DNA of 64,000 bases from Haliclystus octoradiatus (taxonomy: Eukaryota > Cnidaria > Staurozoa > Stauromedusae > Haliclystidae). Where the stretch lies: contig OU744451.1 in NCBI GenBank assembly GCA_916610825.1, positions 18,375,307 through 18,439,306 on the forward strand, written 5' to 3'. Positions 23,025 to 35,404 of the stretch are shown one piece after another; the stretch's first letter is position 1; each line of letters starts with the position of its first letter. Under the pieces are notes generated by a model. It was not told where the DNA came from. It worked only from the letters and a program-made list of their open reading frames with translations, and ran no database searches. The translations under genes were made by a program, and so were the position numbers.

Positions 23025-26000
23025 TCAATCAAAATAATCTTCTAAATCTATATCAGGATCAAGGATTGAATCTTCAATCTCTCTTATATCCATTTGATTT
23101 AATATTAAATTTTCAAATGTTTCTTCAAGATCTGTTTCACCAATAAGAACAGCACCTTGTACTCTACCATTTTCAAATAATACTTTAATATACTCTTTAC
23201 CTTCTATACAACGTACAACAGTCTTAAAATTAGAGTTTTTATCACCATTATAAATACCTAGAAGACATATTTTATAACCTAAGAATGTTGTAACATGGGT
23301 AAAGAGTTCAAAACAAAAGTCTAGAGGTGTTTCAATTTTGTTTGTATGATTAATTATACACCTTGCTGCAAACGCTCCCATTTGTGATGCTTGTGACCAT
23401 AAACGCATTTGAAACCAATGTTTTGATTTTTCCCAAGCAGCATAACAAACATCTCCAGCAGCATATATATCAATTAAATTTGTTCTCATATTATCATTCA
23501 CTATGATTCCACCATCATTTGCTAATTCAATAGATTTATCAACGTTAGAGATAATTTCAAAATCTAAATTTGGGCAAACACCAGTTGCTGATAAAACCAA
23601 ATCACATTCATATACTTTGCCATTTGTCAATGTCACCAATTGGTTAGATCTTTGTGTTTCATTAGCTGATGCTTCTTCCGCTTTTTCAATTGTACTTATT
23701 TCACAATTGTACTCAATTGTAACAGAATGATTTTCTTTGTGATTGGTATTTGCTCCTGTGAGTTTGATGGTTGTATTCCAATCTGGTCCGAGAGCACTTC
23801 CATGCGATTGGCCAACACCTGTGCATAAAATGTTATTGTAAACTGTTAAACTTGAATATTCAGATGAAAAGGTTTCCGTCATTAAAGTTTGTTACTGAAC
23901 TGAATGTTTTTGTTATCTGTGAGTAGTAAAATTATGAGAAAATCGACTTTATTCTATGAAAGCAATGTGAAAAAAAATTTACGGCGTACCTGTTACAGGA
24001 TTGTCTTCTCTTTCAATTGCATAGCGTTTGCGTTTGAACACAGTTTGGTCCGTTTTTCTATTAGATGAATTATATTCATTATCATTACATAGTTGTGGAA
24101 AGAGAAACGCCGATGCTGCTTTATCAAAATATACACAACCAATATTATCATCTTTGATTACCCAAATAACATCACAATTCTTAATTTCGTACCTGTTGAA
24201 AACAAACAGAAACATCGGATCGGATTTGGGTTTATATTTTAGGTCTTTGGATCGGATCAGATTTGTAGCGGTATTTATAGTTTGGATTATTTCAGATTTC
24301 AAAATTTGACTGAGTGTTGGTATTTTGTAATACTTAATGTGCTCTAGCTTCATTTCAACAAAAAGAATTTTCAATGTAAATATAGCTAGACTAATATGCC
24401 GTTCTCTATACCAATTATACAATTGACTCAATTGATATGAAAGGAGTTACAATTTTCTGAAGGAAATGATTGATATGTCTTGATTAATCGTACATCATTT
24501 TAATGTGTGTTGTGTCTCATGTTCTCCTCCACGGTTCACTCGCCGTATTATATGGTGATACACAGCTTAGTAGCCTACGTCAAATGTCATATATGCACAT
24601 CTTGGAATTTATTACCAGGGTGTTGTAGTTCTGTATCTTATCGCAGTAGTAGTTACTTAAAACTTCTAGCCCGGCGTAGAATGTCCATCAGTCCAGCTTG
24701 ATAAGAAAGAGTATGGTATATCATCAAAGATTTTAAATTGAAGAAAAATCTGGCCATGCGTCTGAGACTGTATCAAGCAAGCGTTGATACATTTATAAGT
24801 GTCACTGTTTTAAATTATGTTGGCTAAACGTATGTCTATTGGAATTTTACATGATTTACATCTCTTTGATGCCCTGTGGAACTCTGATTTTTTCGGATTT
24901 TATGCAAAGAAATTCAGATTAGTTTGGACTAATTTAGAAATTTAGTTTTGGATTCGATTATATTTATGATTATTGTTTTAATCACTATCACATTTCGGAT
25001 CACATCACATTTCGGATCACATCACATTCGTATCGTAATCAATAATCTGTAAATCCGATCTGACGCACACCTTTATTCGGAATAGTAAAGTCTGATTGAA
25101 CTTCTCAATTTTATAAACGCTTTATGAACATTTTAGTTCATAATTAATGAGCTTGAACAGTTCAATTAAAGAAATCCAAAACATTTCATTCACAGTTCAT
25201 GAACTATTAATGAACAGTGCATGAAAAGTACACAAAAAGTTTATAAAATTTTTATTTCAAACTGTTCATGATGAACAGTTCTTTTAAAATGATACAAGGA
25301 TTCTCAGCAATTTTATTGGTCGAGTTTTATGCATGCACATATTTTTTCAGATGGATTATGAACCATAGTTTCAACGAGACAAATATGAAGCAAACAAATT
25401 TCAGGCAGGCCTACCGTCGTAAATGAGAACTTTTCGTTGCCAGAAGTTTCAAGGTAATCAGCAACTGTCAGCAATCAGCAATCTTTGCTCAACCATTGTA
25501 CGATCAGATCCGTAATGATAATTATCACAATTGTTGTAGCCTATATGTTGCTATTTTGTTTGAGCTTATTTATGATGTTAAGTGTTTAGATTTCCAACCC
25601 CCTTCAAAAAGCAGTTCAGGAATCCATGAACAGTTCATGAATGTTGAATGGCCCCAATTAATTTTCATGAACTGTTCATGAACATTCATGGATAGCTCAT
25701 GAAAATTTGGGGCCACTTAACGTTCATGAACTGTTCATAAACTGTTCACGAATCATGAACTCCTGAACTGTTTTTCGCAGGGGATAACAGAAGATAAAAC
25801 TTACACAAGTTCTAATGCTATTCCTCCATTACCAACGATAACAACTCTTCTTGAATTTTTAAGTTTATTTCTGAATTTACTAACGCTGTCAACATCTCTA
25901 ATGCCAAGAACATGTGGATTATCAGGATGGATAACATTTGGTTTACCTCCAGTACATAAACATATTTTGCCATAAGAATATCTATCATCTTGTTTTTCAT

Positions 26001-27590
26001 TTGTTCTGATTGAGAAACAATGATCTGAAATACAAGTTTGATGATCAAAAATGTACAATCATCAAAAAGCAAAGTAACACCCCTGAAATTGAGAATCTAA
26101 TATTAAAGTTGTTGTGAATATAATAGTAATCTGTGATCAGACCGTGTAGTTAACTTATTAACACAATAAAACAACAATCGATTCTACCAACAACGCAAGG
26201 TGAAGAATGACGACAACTTAATTTATTTCTATATATATATATATGCCTGTAAACGAGGCATATTAAAATGAGGCTAACCAATCATATAAGCTAATACAAT
26301 ATTCCAAATCCTTATATAGTAAGTAAGAAACATTACTTAGTAAAGCTAACCAATCATAGAACAAATACAATATAACTATCCTTATATAGTAACATAGCAA
26401 GCAGTAATCTTTCTACAGGCAATATCAAAACTAATGAGTAATAGCAAATCTATAATTATATTCAAACTAATTAATCAATACCAAATCTATATTTAACATT
26501 AGACTACAGACCGCTGATTAGTTATTGGCTGTAAGATACGGCTAATGTATGCTGACTTGTGGTAGGCCTATTACACTATACATGTAGATGAAAAATAACG
26601 ATTTTATTAGAAATTTAAATTTTGAGATCAATAATCCAAAATTATTTTCCTTGCAGTTCGGTTGCTTGTTGGTCTAATAAAATGAAATTTCGTATCAGGA
26701 TAGAATAAAAGAGGAAGTTTTTATGATCACAAAAAGGATACAAATTGCTTATAAAATCCTTATAGTTCATCTAAATTCAAAAAATCTCTGTAGGCCTACA
26801 TAAATTACATAATATCTCTGTACCCATTTCTACATATATAAAACGTTTAAACAAAATCTTGATCTGGACTGACCCAGGGGAGGAGAGAGGAGGCCCTGCC
26901 CCTGCCATCCAGTTTGTAGAGTACGGCAGAGCAGCCCCCGAGATAATATTTTCAGCATCTTGAGCCTCCCCCGAAATTTTTTTCCGGAAGCCCTATTACT
27001 ACTATTTATCCATTTCTCGATAAGATCTCGGGGGCGGCAGCGCAGAAAAAAGTTTGGGGCAGGGGCGACAGCTGATCAAATTTGACTTTAGGGGTCATCA
27101 TTTCAGCAAAATTGTGAAGAAAATGACAAAATATCATTTTTAGCTGCCAATTTTTAATAAAAACTGCAGCTGCAGCTTCAGGGGTGGCACTTACGAGAAA
27201 AATTCCACCTCGGCGGTGCAGCTTTACAGACCAGCTGGTGAGTCAGAACTGCGGCACTTCCTCTTGATAATACAATGTTTCATTGTATTATTGTCATTTA
27301 TTCATTTGCATTATATTACCTTCAACCCAGATGCATTTTAATCTCCCACGAATAACAGTAACATTTGAGAATGCTTTTGATATGAAACTAGCATCTTTTT
27401 CTTCAGCATCAATTTCAGATAATGTTTCAGTTAATTTACGAAGTGTTACAGCACATTTTACAATATCACTAATAGTAACTAATGCAATTCTAGCTGATGG
27501 ATTACTTTCAGCAAGATTTTCTACACAGCTGACGCCAGCAACTCCTCCACCAACTACAACAAAGTTGAAATGTGAAATTTTATCCGCCAT
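23025..27590 (-). CDS. PYROXD1: PYROXD1, pyridine nucleotide-disulphide oxidoreductase domain protein 1
   Basis: FAD- and NAD(P)H-dependent class I oxidoreductase-like protein of nucleus and cytoplasm. Coding exons in transcript order: 27320-27590, 25805-26024, 23990-24192, 23025-23818; they join in frame to 495 residues (human 500). Seen: N-terminal dinucleotide fold VVVGGGVAGVSC (residues ~11-22), second fold RRVVIVGNGGIALELV (~150-163), YEIKNCDVIW, then SALGPDW, ATGVCPN, the FAD-binding DIYAAGDVC (~350) and a C-terminus LIGETDLEETFENLILNQMD ending DLEDYFD, as in the vertebrate protein. No CxxC redox pair is visible near the first fold, as is usual for PYROXD1. The acceptor of the last exon was chosen at 23819-23820, because further upstream the reading frame is closed by a stop. 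The last exon ends directly at the conserved YFD. Confidence 0.95.
24214..25290. repeat. PYROXD1 intron 2 repeats: family E and family A
   Basis: GGATCGGATCAGATTT motifs at 24214-24310, a family E copy at about 24880-25075 (ends AATCCGATCTGACGCACACCT, with three CACATTTCGGATCACAT-like units), and diverged family A sequence at 25090-25290. Nothing else recognised. Confidence 0.5.
25598..25783. mobile_element. Family A MITE beside a PYROXD1 splice donor
   Basis: 186-bp copy with CCCCCTTCAAAAAGCAG at the left and CTGTTTTTCGCAGGGG at the right, with GGCCCCAATT and GGGGCCACTT marking the inverted halves. Its right end lies 19 bp from the 5' splice site of PYROXD1 intron 2 (exon 25805-26024, minus strand). 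Confidence 0.75.
26228..26400. repeat. TA microsatellite and a ~60-bp imperfect direct duplication
   Basis: (TA)n at about 26228-26246. Then GCTAACCAATCATA...CAATAT...ATCCTTATATAGTAA occurs twice (about 26270-26325 and 26344-26393). PYROXD1 intron 1. Confidence 0.5.
26935..27245. repeat. Family D dispersed repeat, copy 2
   Basis: Related to 17316-17690 (GATCAAATTTGACTT, CATCATTTCAG, GAAGAAAATGACAAAA), here with GC-richer surroundings (AGATCTCGGGGGCGGCAGCG). PYROXD1 intron 1. Confidence 0.55.
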
Positions 27591-28316
27591 GTTGTTTATT
27601 TGATTTATGGAAAGTATTCTCGTTTCTGGGAATCCGGACTACAAATCTTCCAGTTCGAGACCTTGTCAATCTGGATAATCATCGAATCGGATTGCAAAAA
27701 ATGAAGTTGTTTTGAACAATGTTCTATTTCACCATGATTTCATTAAATTATGTAGGTCATTAATTTACTATGTATTCATTCAATCTTTTTCTCTCATTTG
27801 CATATGCCTGATTTAAAGCACTGTGAATTTATGTCTTCATTTGTCGCTGATCAATATAATGTAAATTTGAAGCTGATTGCTTATGCTATCAAAAGGTTGA
27901 CCCCGTCTGGTTCTACCCCTGAACCCATTACCCTGCATCTCTGATAATCATATCCAGAACCAGAGCAATATACCCAAGTAATTATCGACGCATGGGGAAA
28001 TAAATCAGGTGGTCACTCTTCCAATGTCTAAATAGCATTTTCTATTGAATCAAACCTGTACATAAAGGCCACCTGTCTATAGTGGTCAATTTATCTACCT
28101 CTTGTAGCTGGCCGTTATATACAGGTTTCACTGGACAACATTAGAATATAGGTTTCACTGTACAACATTAGCAATTGCATGGTAGAAACACACATATGGA
28201 TAAACAACAGTTTAACACAATCTCTAAATGAAAACCTTTCAAGTCAATAATTATTCAAAGGATAACATATTTATTTTACTAACATACTTTTCTTGATAAC
28301 AATATAATTACAACAT
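27591..28316. other. Intergenic region PYROXD1 - NDUFS3 with a MITE fragment
   Basis: Both neighbours are on the minus strand. It contains a truncated GTTATAACGG-family MITE at about 28007-28133 (ends GGCCGTTATATACAGGTTTC). AATAAA on the minus strand (28270-28275) lies ~42 bp past the NDUFS3 stop and is a good polyadenylation signal. Confidence 0.6.
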
Positions 28317-31300
28317 TTATTTCTTTTCATCTGAAGCAGGTTCTGTTTCAGATGCTAATTTTTTAGGATTATTTTCATTAAAATTAGGGAATTGTTCCCA
28401 TGGACTTTGGAAATCAAATTTACGGAATTCTTGTGTCAATTCAATTGGCTCTTGGACCACCCTCTTCAGTTCATCATCATAACGCAGCTGAAACAGAAAC
28501 AATATTAAACTTTGAATATTTATTGTGCTGTACAGGCTACGAGGCAAACTGTTACAAAGAGCATTGGTATTTCAATGTAGAAAACCCTTCTTACACTCAA
28601 TAATGTAATCACGACTGATGAAAAAGCCACATTGCTAAACCAAAAATAGTCCAGAGATGACATTTCAACCCAAAACTCAAACTGAATATTCAAGACTTTA
28701 TGGATAGCCTTTAAGCATTATTAAATGGTAAACAAACCTCAACATAGCCGCTCAAAGGGAAATCTTTACGGAATGGATGACCTTCGAATCCATAATCAGT
28801 CATGATACGTCGCAAGTCAGGATGATTAGCAAAGAATACACCATACATATCCCACACCTGTGAGATAAAAAAACAATGTAATAATCATTTCAAAATGCCA
28901 GTATATTGCATAATTTTGCTACATTTCATTACAATTCATTTCATGAAGTTTGTGCATCTCAAAGGCTTCCAAATTCATAAAGTTTGATCATCTTCATTTC
29001 TTTAATGCTTTTGTGTTCATGAATTACTTAAGTAATAGGAAATTTTATGAACATTGCATAAAAATACCACTCTGTGTTAAGGAGTGGTTTGTGGCTGTTT
29101 AAGGGAGGCTTAAATAGATTCATGACTGCTAATGAAGTGACATGCAATGTTCAAGGAACAGTTTATAAAATAGGTTATAGCAGATCATGTAGAACATGAA
29201 TGCTGAATAAAAATTTATGAGAAAGCATCCATCAGCAATGGCTCAATTTAGAAGGGACACTTTCTAAGAAGACTGGGAATTCCACAGTCAATTTTAATTA
29301 AAACCAACCAACAGAATCATATGGTGTTGGTAGACATCGCAGACACGACGTACACAACAATCAGCTCAAAGAAGATTTAAGCTACATTGGTCTAAATTTA
29401 TATAATGCGGCAGCAGCAGCCACGAATAAAGAGCAATAGGTTAATGGGATAGGTTAATTCTGGTTAATTAAATGATGGCCATGTAAATAATGTAATCGTA
29501 TCAAGTATGAGACAAGAAATTGGCCTTGATAATACTGTACGACCTGATGAATGAATTAAATGAAATCAAAGTAGTAAATGTTCTCAATTTCTAATATAAA
29601 AATTTAAAATTACAAGTAAATTTACCTCTCTTTCAAGCCAATCAGCAGATTTAAAAACAGGTACTGCCGATTCTACTGCAGTAAGCTCATCAGTGTATGT
29701 TCGAACTCGAATGCGCGTGTTGAAACGCATAGACAGTAGGTTATAAACAAGCTACAAAGGTAAAAATATATGCATAAAAGCTGGATTGTCATATCAAGTT
29801 GAAGATAGTTGTAATTCTTTCATTGTTATTGTTATCAGGGTGTCACAAAAGTTTTGATCTTCCGGGAACTGTGTTGTTCGATTGTGAACCTTCTGGGATT
29901 AAATTTATAATGCTTCATAGTTTTGAAGAATCGATTTTAAGGTTTCAGAAATTTGTCTTACTTTGAAGCAAGTAGCATGGATTTCAAAACATAAAAATAT
30001 GAAATCCAAAAAGAATAAATTTTGAATAAGAAAATAATCATGATAAGATTGGAAACCTTCTGATTTTGTGCTGGCCTTCCGGGGACCAGGTTCCCAGGAT
30101 CCCGTACATTGTGACAGCCTGATTGTTATATGTGGCAGTATATTCAGCTGTTTGCCTATTTGTATCAATATTCTATGCTATATTGTTGTTTGCCTATTGC
30201 CTCAAATTTGTATTTCATTATCGTCACACAGAGTTTCACAGCTCACTAACACAGCCACACATGAATACCTAGGTATGACATTGCTAATTAACTAACGACT
30301 TCATCTCAAAAATTTTTAAATAAGATGAACAAACGAAAATGGAAATCAAAATGTTAAAATAAATTATATAATTCACAAAATGCTGACAGTGTTTGACCAG
30401 TTCTATAAATATGTGGAACGTGTGAACACAGCTTGAAGCAGACTAGAATAGATATTATATTACAATATTTTCGGTCAAACTCTTTTTACTTACAAAGCCT
30501 ATAAATGTGCCAAGAATATAATTTAGCACTATCAAAACTTTGGGAATATAAAATAAATTCAACAATTAAGCAATCTAAATTCATTATAATCTTTCCAAAA
30601 CCGACTGAATTAAGGTTTCCAACGTCATAACAGTTTATCAAACATAGCAAGGATTTGCAATTTTGTATGGAGCGGATTTAGTGCTTGTGGCTTACATCAA
30701 GCTGTGATTGGGAATTGGGATATGAATCATGTGACAGTGAGAAAAAACAAGGCGAGGAATGTTTTTTACTGTTTTGTAGTATGCTCTGCTGTTGTCCCTT
30801 TTGAGATTGAGCATGGCCACAATCTTTGAATGTGTGGTTCACTGACTTACAAACAATTTAACAATTATGTATACTGTAGTACTAAAGTATATATAAATAA
30901 AAATGGATGAATAGAAATAAATACGTCACAGATTATTCACCTCAAATCGATACGGTCGTTTTGGTACGTCAACAGCAGTAAGATCAACAAGTTGTTTATA
31001 TTGCGCATTAGTATGATCACGAAGGAACGTCAACACCGGAAGAACACCTTCGGGTGTAATCATAAGTTCAAGTTCATTTCCATCTGTAACTTGTGCTTCT
31101 TGCACATATTTTGGCATAATACTAGCCACAAACTGTCCATATTCCAACAACCTTGTCTTTGTTGGATCACCTTCAAACAAATAAATAGATTAAACCTTTT
31201 TTCAACTCTAACCAATAATCCGTCATTCATAACACCTATCCCCTCAAGCAATAGTTGTAGGCCTACATGTACATTTAATAGTCCAAATTAGTTCCTCATT

Positions 31301-34300
31301 AGAGACATTGCCTTATAATTTAATTTCCTATTTAATGTGGGAATAAACCCCCAGTCATTTTATGCGGCTCCAAGCGGCAAGTTATCAAAAAAGGGTTTTC
31401 CCCTATTCAATTACAATAGCCAGAGCCAGGGTTCGACAAAAGCGTTCGTTCGGCAATCCTGTGCAAATTCAGAAGGCTAACTGAGCAAATTCAGAAAAAA
31501 ATCGATAATTTCTGATTTATAGGCCAAACCTCTAGATAAAATTCACAAAAAAATGTTGCAAATTTTGTGAGATTCCGGAATGATAAATCTTTTGTCGGAC
31601 ACTGGCCAGGGCTGTGCACTATCGGGGTTGAGTGCATCATCATTTATAGTAAAATTGTAAATTAAATAAAATCCAATCTTTACAGATCACCCAGCGACAG
31701 GGTCCGACAAAAGTGGGGATACTGGGATCCTAGATCCCGGAAGGCTAGAGCAATTGATTTTCAAATTGATAATTTTCTTATTTATAGGTCAAACATCAAC
31801 AAAAAATTCAGAAGAAAATGTTTAACATTTTCTATGATTCCAGAAGGCTAATTCTTTTGTCAGATATTGCCCAGCGATGCGGGTAACCAACTACTAGTAT
31901 TATATAATTATAATCTACCTTGTGTTGATACAGCAGTACTGGATAATCTGACTTGTGGGACTTGACATCCAGTCGATGTCAGACCAAGCAACTGGCGCAG
32001 CAATTTTCCATCTAACAATAGTAAAATAATAATTCAGTAACACAAAATTCAGGTTTGGAATAAAATTGAGTAATGGATGTTGCATTAATATAATAATTTC
32101 AAGCAAAAAAGTAAAAAGATGGAAAATTAAAACACCGCACCCTATTCTTATTTTTAACAAGTCAAATTTACAATGACAACAATTCAAAAATGAAATGTAG
32201 TTAAATAATACAAAGAGAAAGGGTTAATGAGGACATTGATTAAACACAATTACATTACAGAAAACAATTTAGATTTGAGTTGGACTGTGAATTGAGCATC
32301 GGCCTGATCCTTTTGATTGTGAGTGTCTTAAATAAGAAATTCAAAACTATTTTAAAAATCTTGATAAAGCCTCAACTTCTGGCAGGTTTGAAATGTGGAA
32401 GAGCTGCGGAGAGATTTTTGAAAGTGCAGAGAAAGAGGCACTGTTGTCAGTTTCATTGTAAACTTATTATCGGAATGAGATGAGACTATGGTTGGTGATT
32501 TGCCGCCTTTCCTGCAACTTATCTACCGCTAGAGGCAGAAAACACAACTGTGGTGAATGAACAGAACAAGTAATGTAAGTCATTAAACTCAATACCAGTA
32601 AAGAGGATCAAAATTACATCTAGGCCTACCGTTACTACGCAAAGTACTTCAGATTAAAGAATAGGCTACTGATGACAAAATCTATAGAGATGAAACAATT
32701 AATCTGAATAATCGGTTTTACTGATTAATTGGCTTGTTTTTACATAATCGGTAAACGGACACGATTATTAAGTATAACTATATTTCGGGTTGCATGCAAA
32801 TCATGCTTATATTGACTTGTGAATCATCTGGCTTAGCTGGTTCAATATAAATGCATGAAGAAATCTATGTAGAAAAGCCAATCAAAGCAGCAACTTAATT
32901 CAGAAAATATTCTATTTTATATTTTGCTGTCGAAAGAAGCATAAGTTTAGGAGTGAAAATGGAAAGCACACGGTTTTATTTACAAAATTTGGTACTATTT
33001 GGTTTATCCCAAAGCATGTGGAAGTAGTAGCCAGATCCCCCAAAAATCCTAGAAACATTACTAACCCATATCATAAAGTTGTGTCATCAAGTTGCAAGGT
33101 AACAATTTGTTGTGGGCTTTTCTAAATTATATTATATTACGTTTCACCTATACAACCCCAGCACAGCCCGGAAAAATTTCAATAATTGTTCATATTGTGT
33201 AACTGTGTTTATAACTGTGAATGTAATTATCAAGATGATCCGTCTTGTATATATGTGAAGTTGTAATTCTATGTGTAATTAACGTCATCACTGTTTCGTC
33301 GTTACGACTTTTCTTTATTTTCTAATGAGTACGGGCAGAGTCAAATACAGTTAAGACTCAAACAAACACAATCCATATCCATTAATAGTACATATAATTC
33401 CCACAATTGAAATAATACCAAGTTACTGTAATGTTGATTATAATTGTCTAAGTCTAAGTGGTTTTGAACGTTATTCCCATACTGAATAATAATAGGAAAC
33501 AGCGTGTTATTTATACTAATTTACTACATTATTAAGCATAATCTATAATTACTTACATTTGATGGTCTCAGCAAAACATTAATATACATTTACATCATTT
33601 TCTATAAGTATACAATTTAAATAGTTTACATCAGCATTTTTCTAATTATACAACTTCACGCAGTGCTCTATTTTTAACTAAATAACTATGATGTCATGTT
33701 TTATTTATCTATTTATTGAACACATTTAACAATTGATCTAAACAATAATTTCTATGGAAATACATCTAATTACTTAATCAAAACAATCACCCTATGTGAA
33801 TCCTGTAATATATCTGTGTTTCAATGTGAATGATAAATCAGTTCCAGTTTGACAGTCGTTGTGTTCGCTGGGACTCAATGTCGTTATAGCCAAGCCAGCT
33901 ATACGAAAATTTGGCGTCCCCGGGTGGGCAAAACAAAGCATGTTAAACCACCTCTGCTTTTCAAAAGAAACACAGATACACCGTCAAAAATACAACGAGA
34001 AGAAGGAGTAAGCATGTTAAACCACCTCTGCTTAAAAGGGCCTAAAAGAAACACAGAAGTCAAGCAAGTTAAATCACCTCTGCTGAAATACGACACATGG
34101 AAGATGAACTGTAGCAAGATAAATCACATCTGCTAAAAACACACAACCAATCAACAAGATGAAGTTAAAGTCAAGCAAGTTAAATCACATCTGCTAAAAT
34201 ATGACACATGGACAAGACGAAGTGAATAGCAATCAAGAATCCAAGATGCTAGACTTTATGAAGTAGGAATTATTGAATTTAATAAACTAATTTTTTTCAA

Positions 34301-35404
34301 GTATATTGCATATGAATCGGCATCGTGAATCTTCGTCTTACATACTACATACGAAATTTAAAAGTAGATTGGCTGAGCAGCCAGTTATTGTTTTGTTATC
34401 GTTTGATTATAAAATTACGAACGAAAGATTTTCAAAACAGAATATTTCATTATTTACATTGCTTTGCGTTTCAATTGAAAATTATTGACACTTCTATTGG
34501 TTTGAGTCACGGAAACAAACAAGAAAACTGTGCGAGCGTGTAAGATACAACTCTAAATTCAATGATATGTGATTTATCATCCTAAAACAATTTCTTCTTC
34601 ATTCGGCCTCGCCATGTGTAGTCTGCCGCATTTCATTCTCAACTCAACCTGGCCAGTCTGCAGAGAAGGGCATGTTTCGCTGAGATCTCGGGGGCCCAAC
34701 AGCAAATACTTTGTTGACGTTTGACCGTAAATCATCTAAATATCGTTGGATCTCGGGTGCACCATTTCTATAATCTGCATTCTGGCAGCCTGGTAATTCC
34801 CAGCTCAATCTTGTTCGACAATCTTGCTAACTATTAAACTCAAATGTTAACATTGATAAAAATATTGGTAGGTAAACTGCACAATAAGTTGAGAAAGAGA
34901 CAGGGCTGAGCTTGAGAAGTTGAATGTAGAAAAGATAACTCAAACTAGCACTCAATTTCCATCTAAAGAATAAGAATAAGTCATGATGATGAAAATGATA
35001 AAGATCATAAAAGTTGACTACTCATACTGTAGTCTGTAGCCTAATTAATAATATTAGCAACATTTAATTTACACTTTAACAATATTATATTACACACTCA
35101 CAGCTGTCGCAGCCAATAGTAGAGGCATAAACTATAAATAACAGGTCAGTCAGGTCCTACTACATTCTTACGATTTTTGCATAATTCATAATTGGCTAAT
35201 TAATTGCACTGTCTATCATAATTCAATCATCGGATGAAATGAAATGAAAGATAAAGTTTAATTGAAACATTAATTTACTAAGCCAGAAATTGTATCAAAG
35301 AATATTGTGCATATACCTCTAGTTTGTTGTCCAGTAAAACCACGAGTGAAACAAGCGTTTGAGTAAAACTTTGAGGATGCAAATCGTCTGGCAAAATTCG
35401 CCAT
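28317..35404 (-). CDS. NDUFS3: NDUFS3, complex I 30-kDa iron-sulphur-protein-fraction subunit, mitochondrial
   Basis: Core subunit (bacterial NuoC homologue) of the peripheral arm of mitochondrial complex I. Coding exons in transcript order: 35317-35404, 31919-32011, 30941-31170, 29626-29751, 28738-28857, 28317-28487; they join in one frame to 275 residues (human 264). The N-terminus [19 protein letters not shown] is rich in Arg/Ser/Phe without acidic residues, as expected for a mitochondrial targeting peptide. Conserved blocks: [52 protein letters not shown]. The family signature runs across the exon junction [20 protein letters not shown] to [30 protein letters not shown] and a charged tail follow. 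The first intron is long (3.3 kb) and holds an unusual spaced repeat. Confidence 0.96.
29836..30121. mobile_element. hAT-like MITE with exact 8-bp target duplication
   Basis: 286 bp. Ends CAGGGTGTCACAA and TTGTGACAGCCTG are inverted. ATTGTTAT flanks both sides exactly (29828-29835 and 30122-30129). Inside, CTTCCGGGAAC and its inverse GGCCTTCCGGGGACCAGG also pair. NDUFS3 intron. A diverged copy lies at about 58769-59055. Confidence 0.8.
31437..31604. mobile_element. Family C hAT-like MITE, copy 1
   Basis: 168 bp, ends CAGGGTTCGACAAAAG and CTTTTGTCGGACACTG. The flanking octamers GCCAGAGC and GCCAGGGC match 7 of 8. NDUFS3 intron. Confidence 0.75.
31698..31869. mobile_element. Family C hAT-like MITE, copy 2, exact 8-bp target duplication
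   Basis: 172 bp, starting CAGGGTCCGACAAAAG and ending CTTTTGTCAGATATTG, with CCCAGCGA exactly on both sides (31690-31697 and 31870-31877). This copy fixes the borders of the family. It lies 85 bp from copy 1 and about 50 bp from the NDUFS3 exon at 31919. Confidence 0.85.
33937..34196. repeat. Five spaced 22-23-bp direct repeats
   Basis: AGCA[AT]GTTAAA[CT]CAC[AC]TCTGCT begins at 33937, 34011, 34063, 34113 (with GAT for GTT) and 34174. The spacing is 74, 52, 50 and 61 bp. The spacers differ, although pieces such as AAACACAGA and GACACATGGA recur in some. NDUFS3 intron 1. Not a CRISPR array; origin unknown. Confidence 0.65.

Noticed and set aside
23882..23945. Upstream extension of the last PYROXD1 exon to an earlier acceptor
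   Set aside because: A stop lies in frame before it; the acceptor at 23819-23820 joins in phase and restores the family sequence.
27283..27603. 106-codon plus-strand frame
   Set aside because: Shadow of PYROXD1 exon 1 on the other strand.
33849..34136. 95-codon plus-strand frame over the spaced 22-mers
   Set aside because: The frame is a by-product of the repeat; Lys/Asn/His-rich translation without homology.
33937..34196. CRISPR-like array
   Set aside because: Animal intron, unequal spacers with shared pieces, no cas genes.
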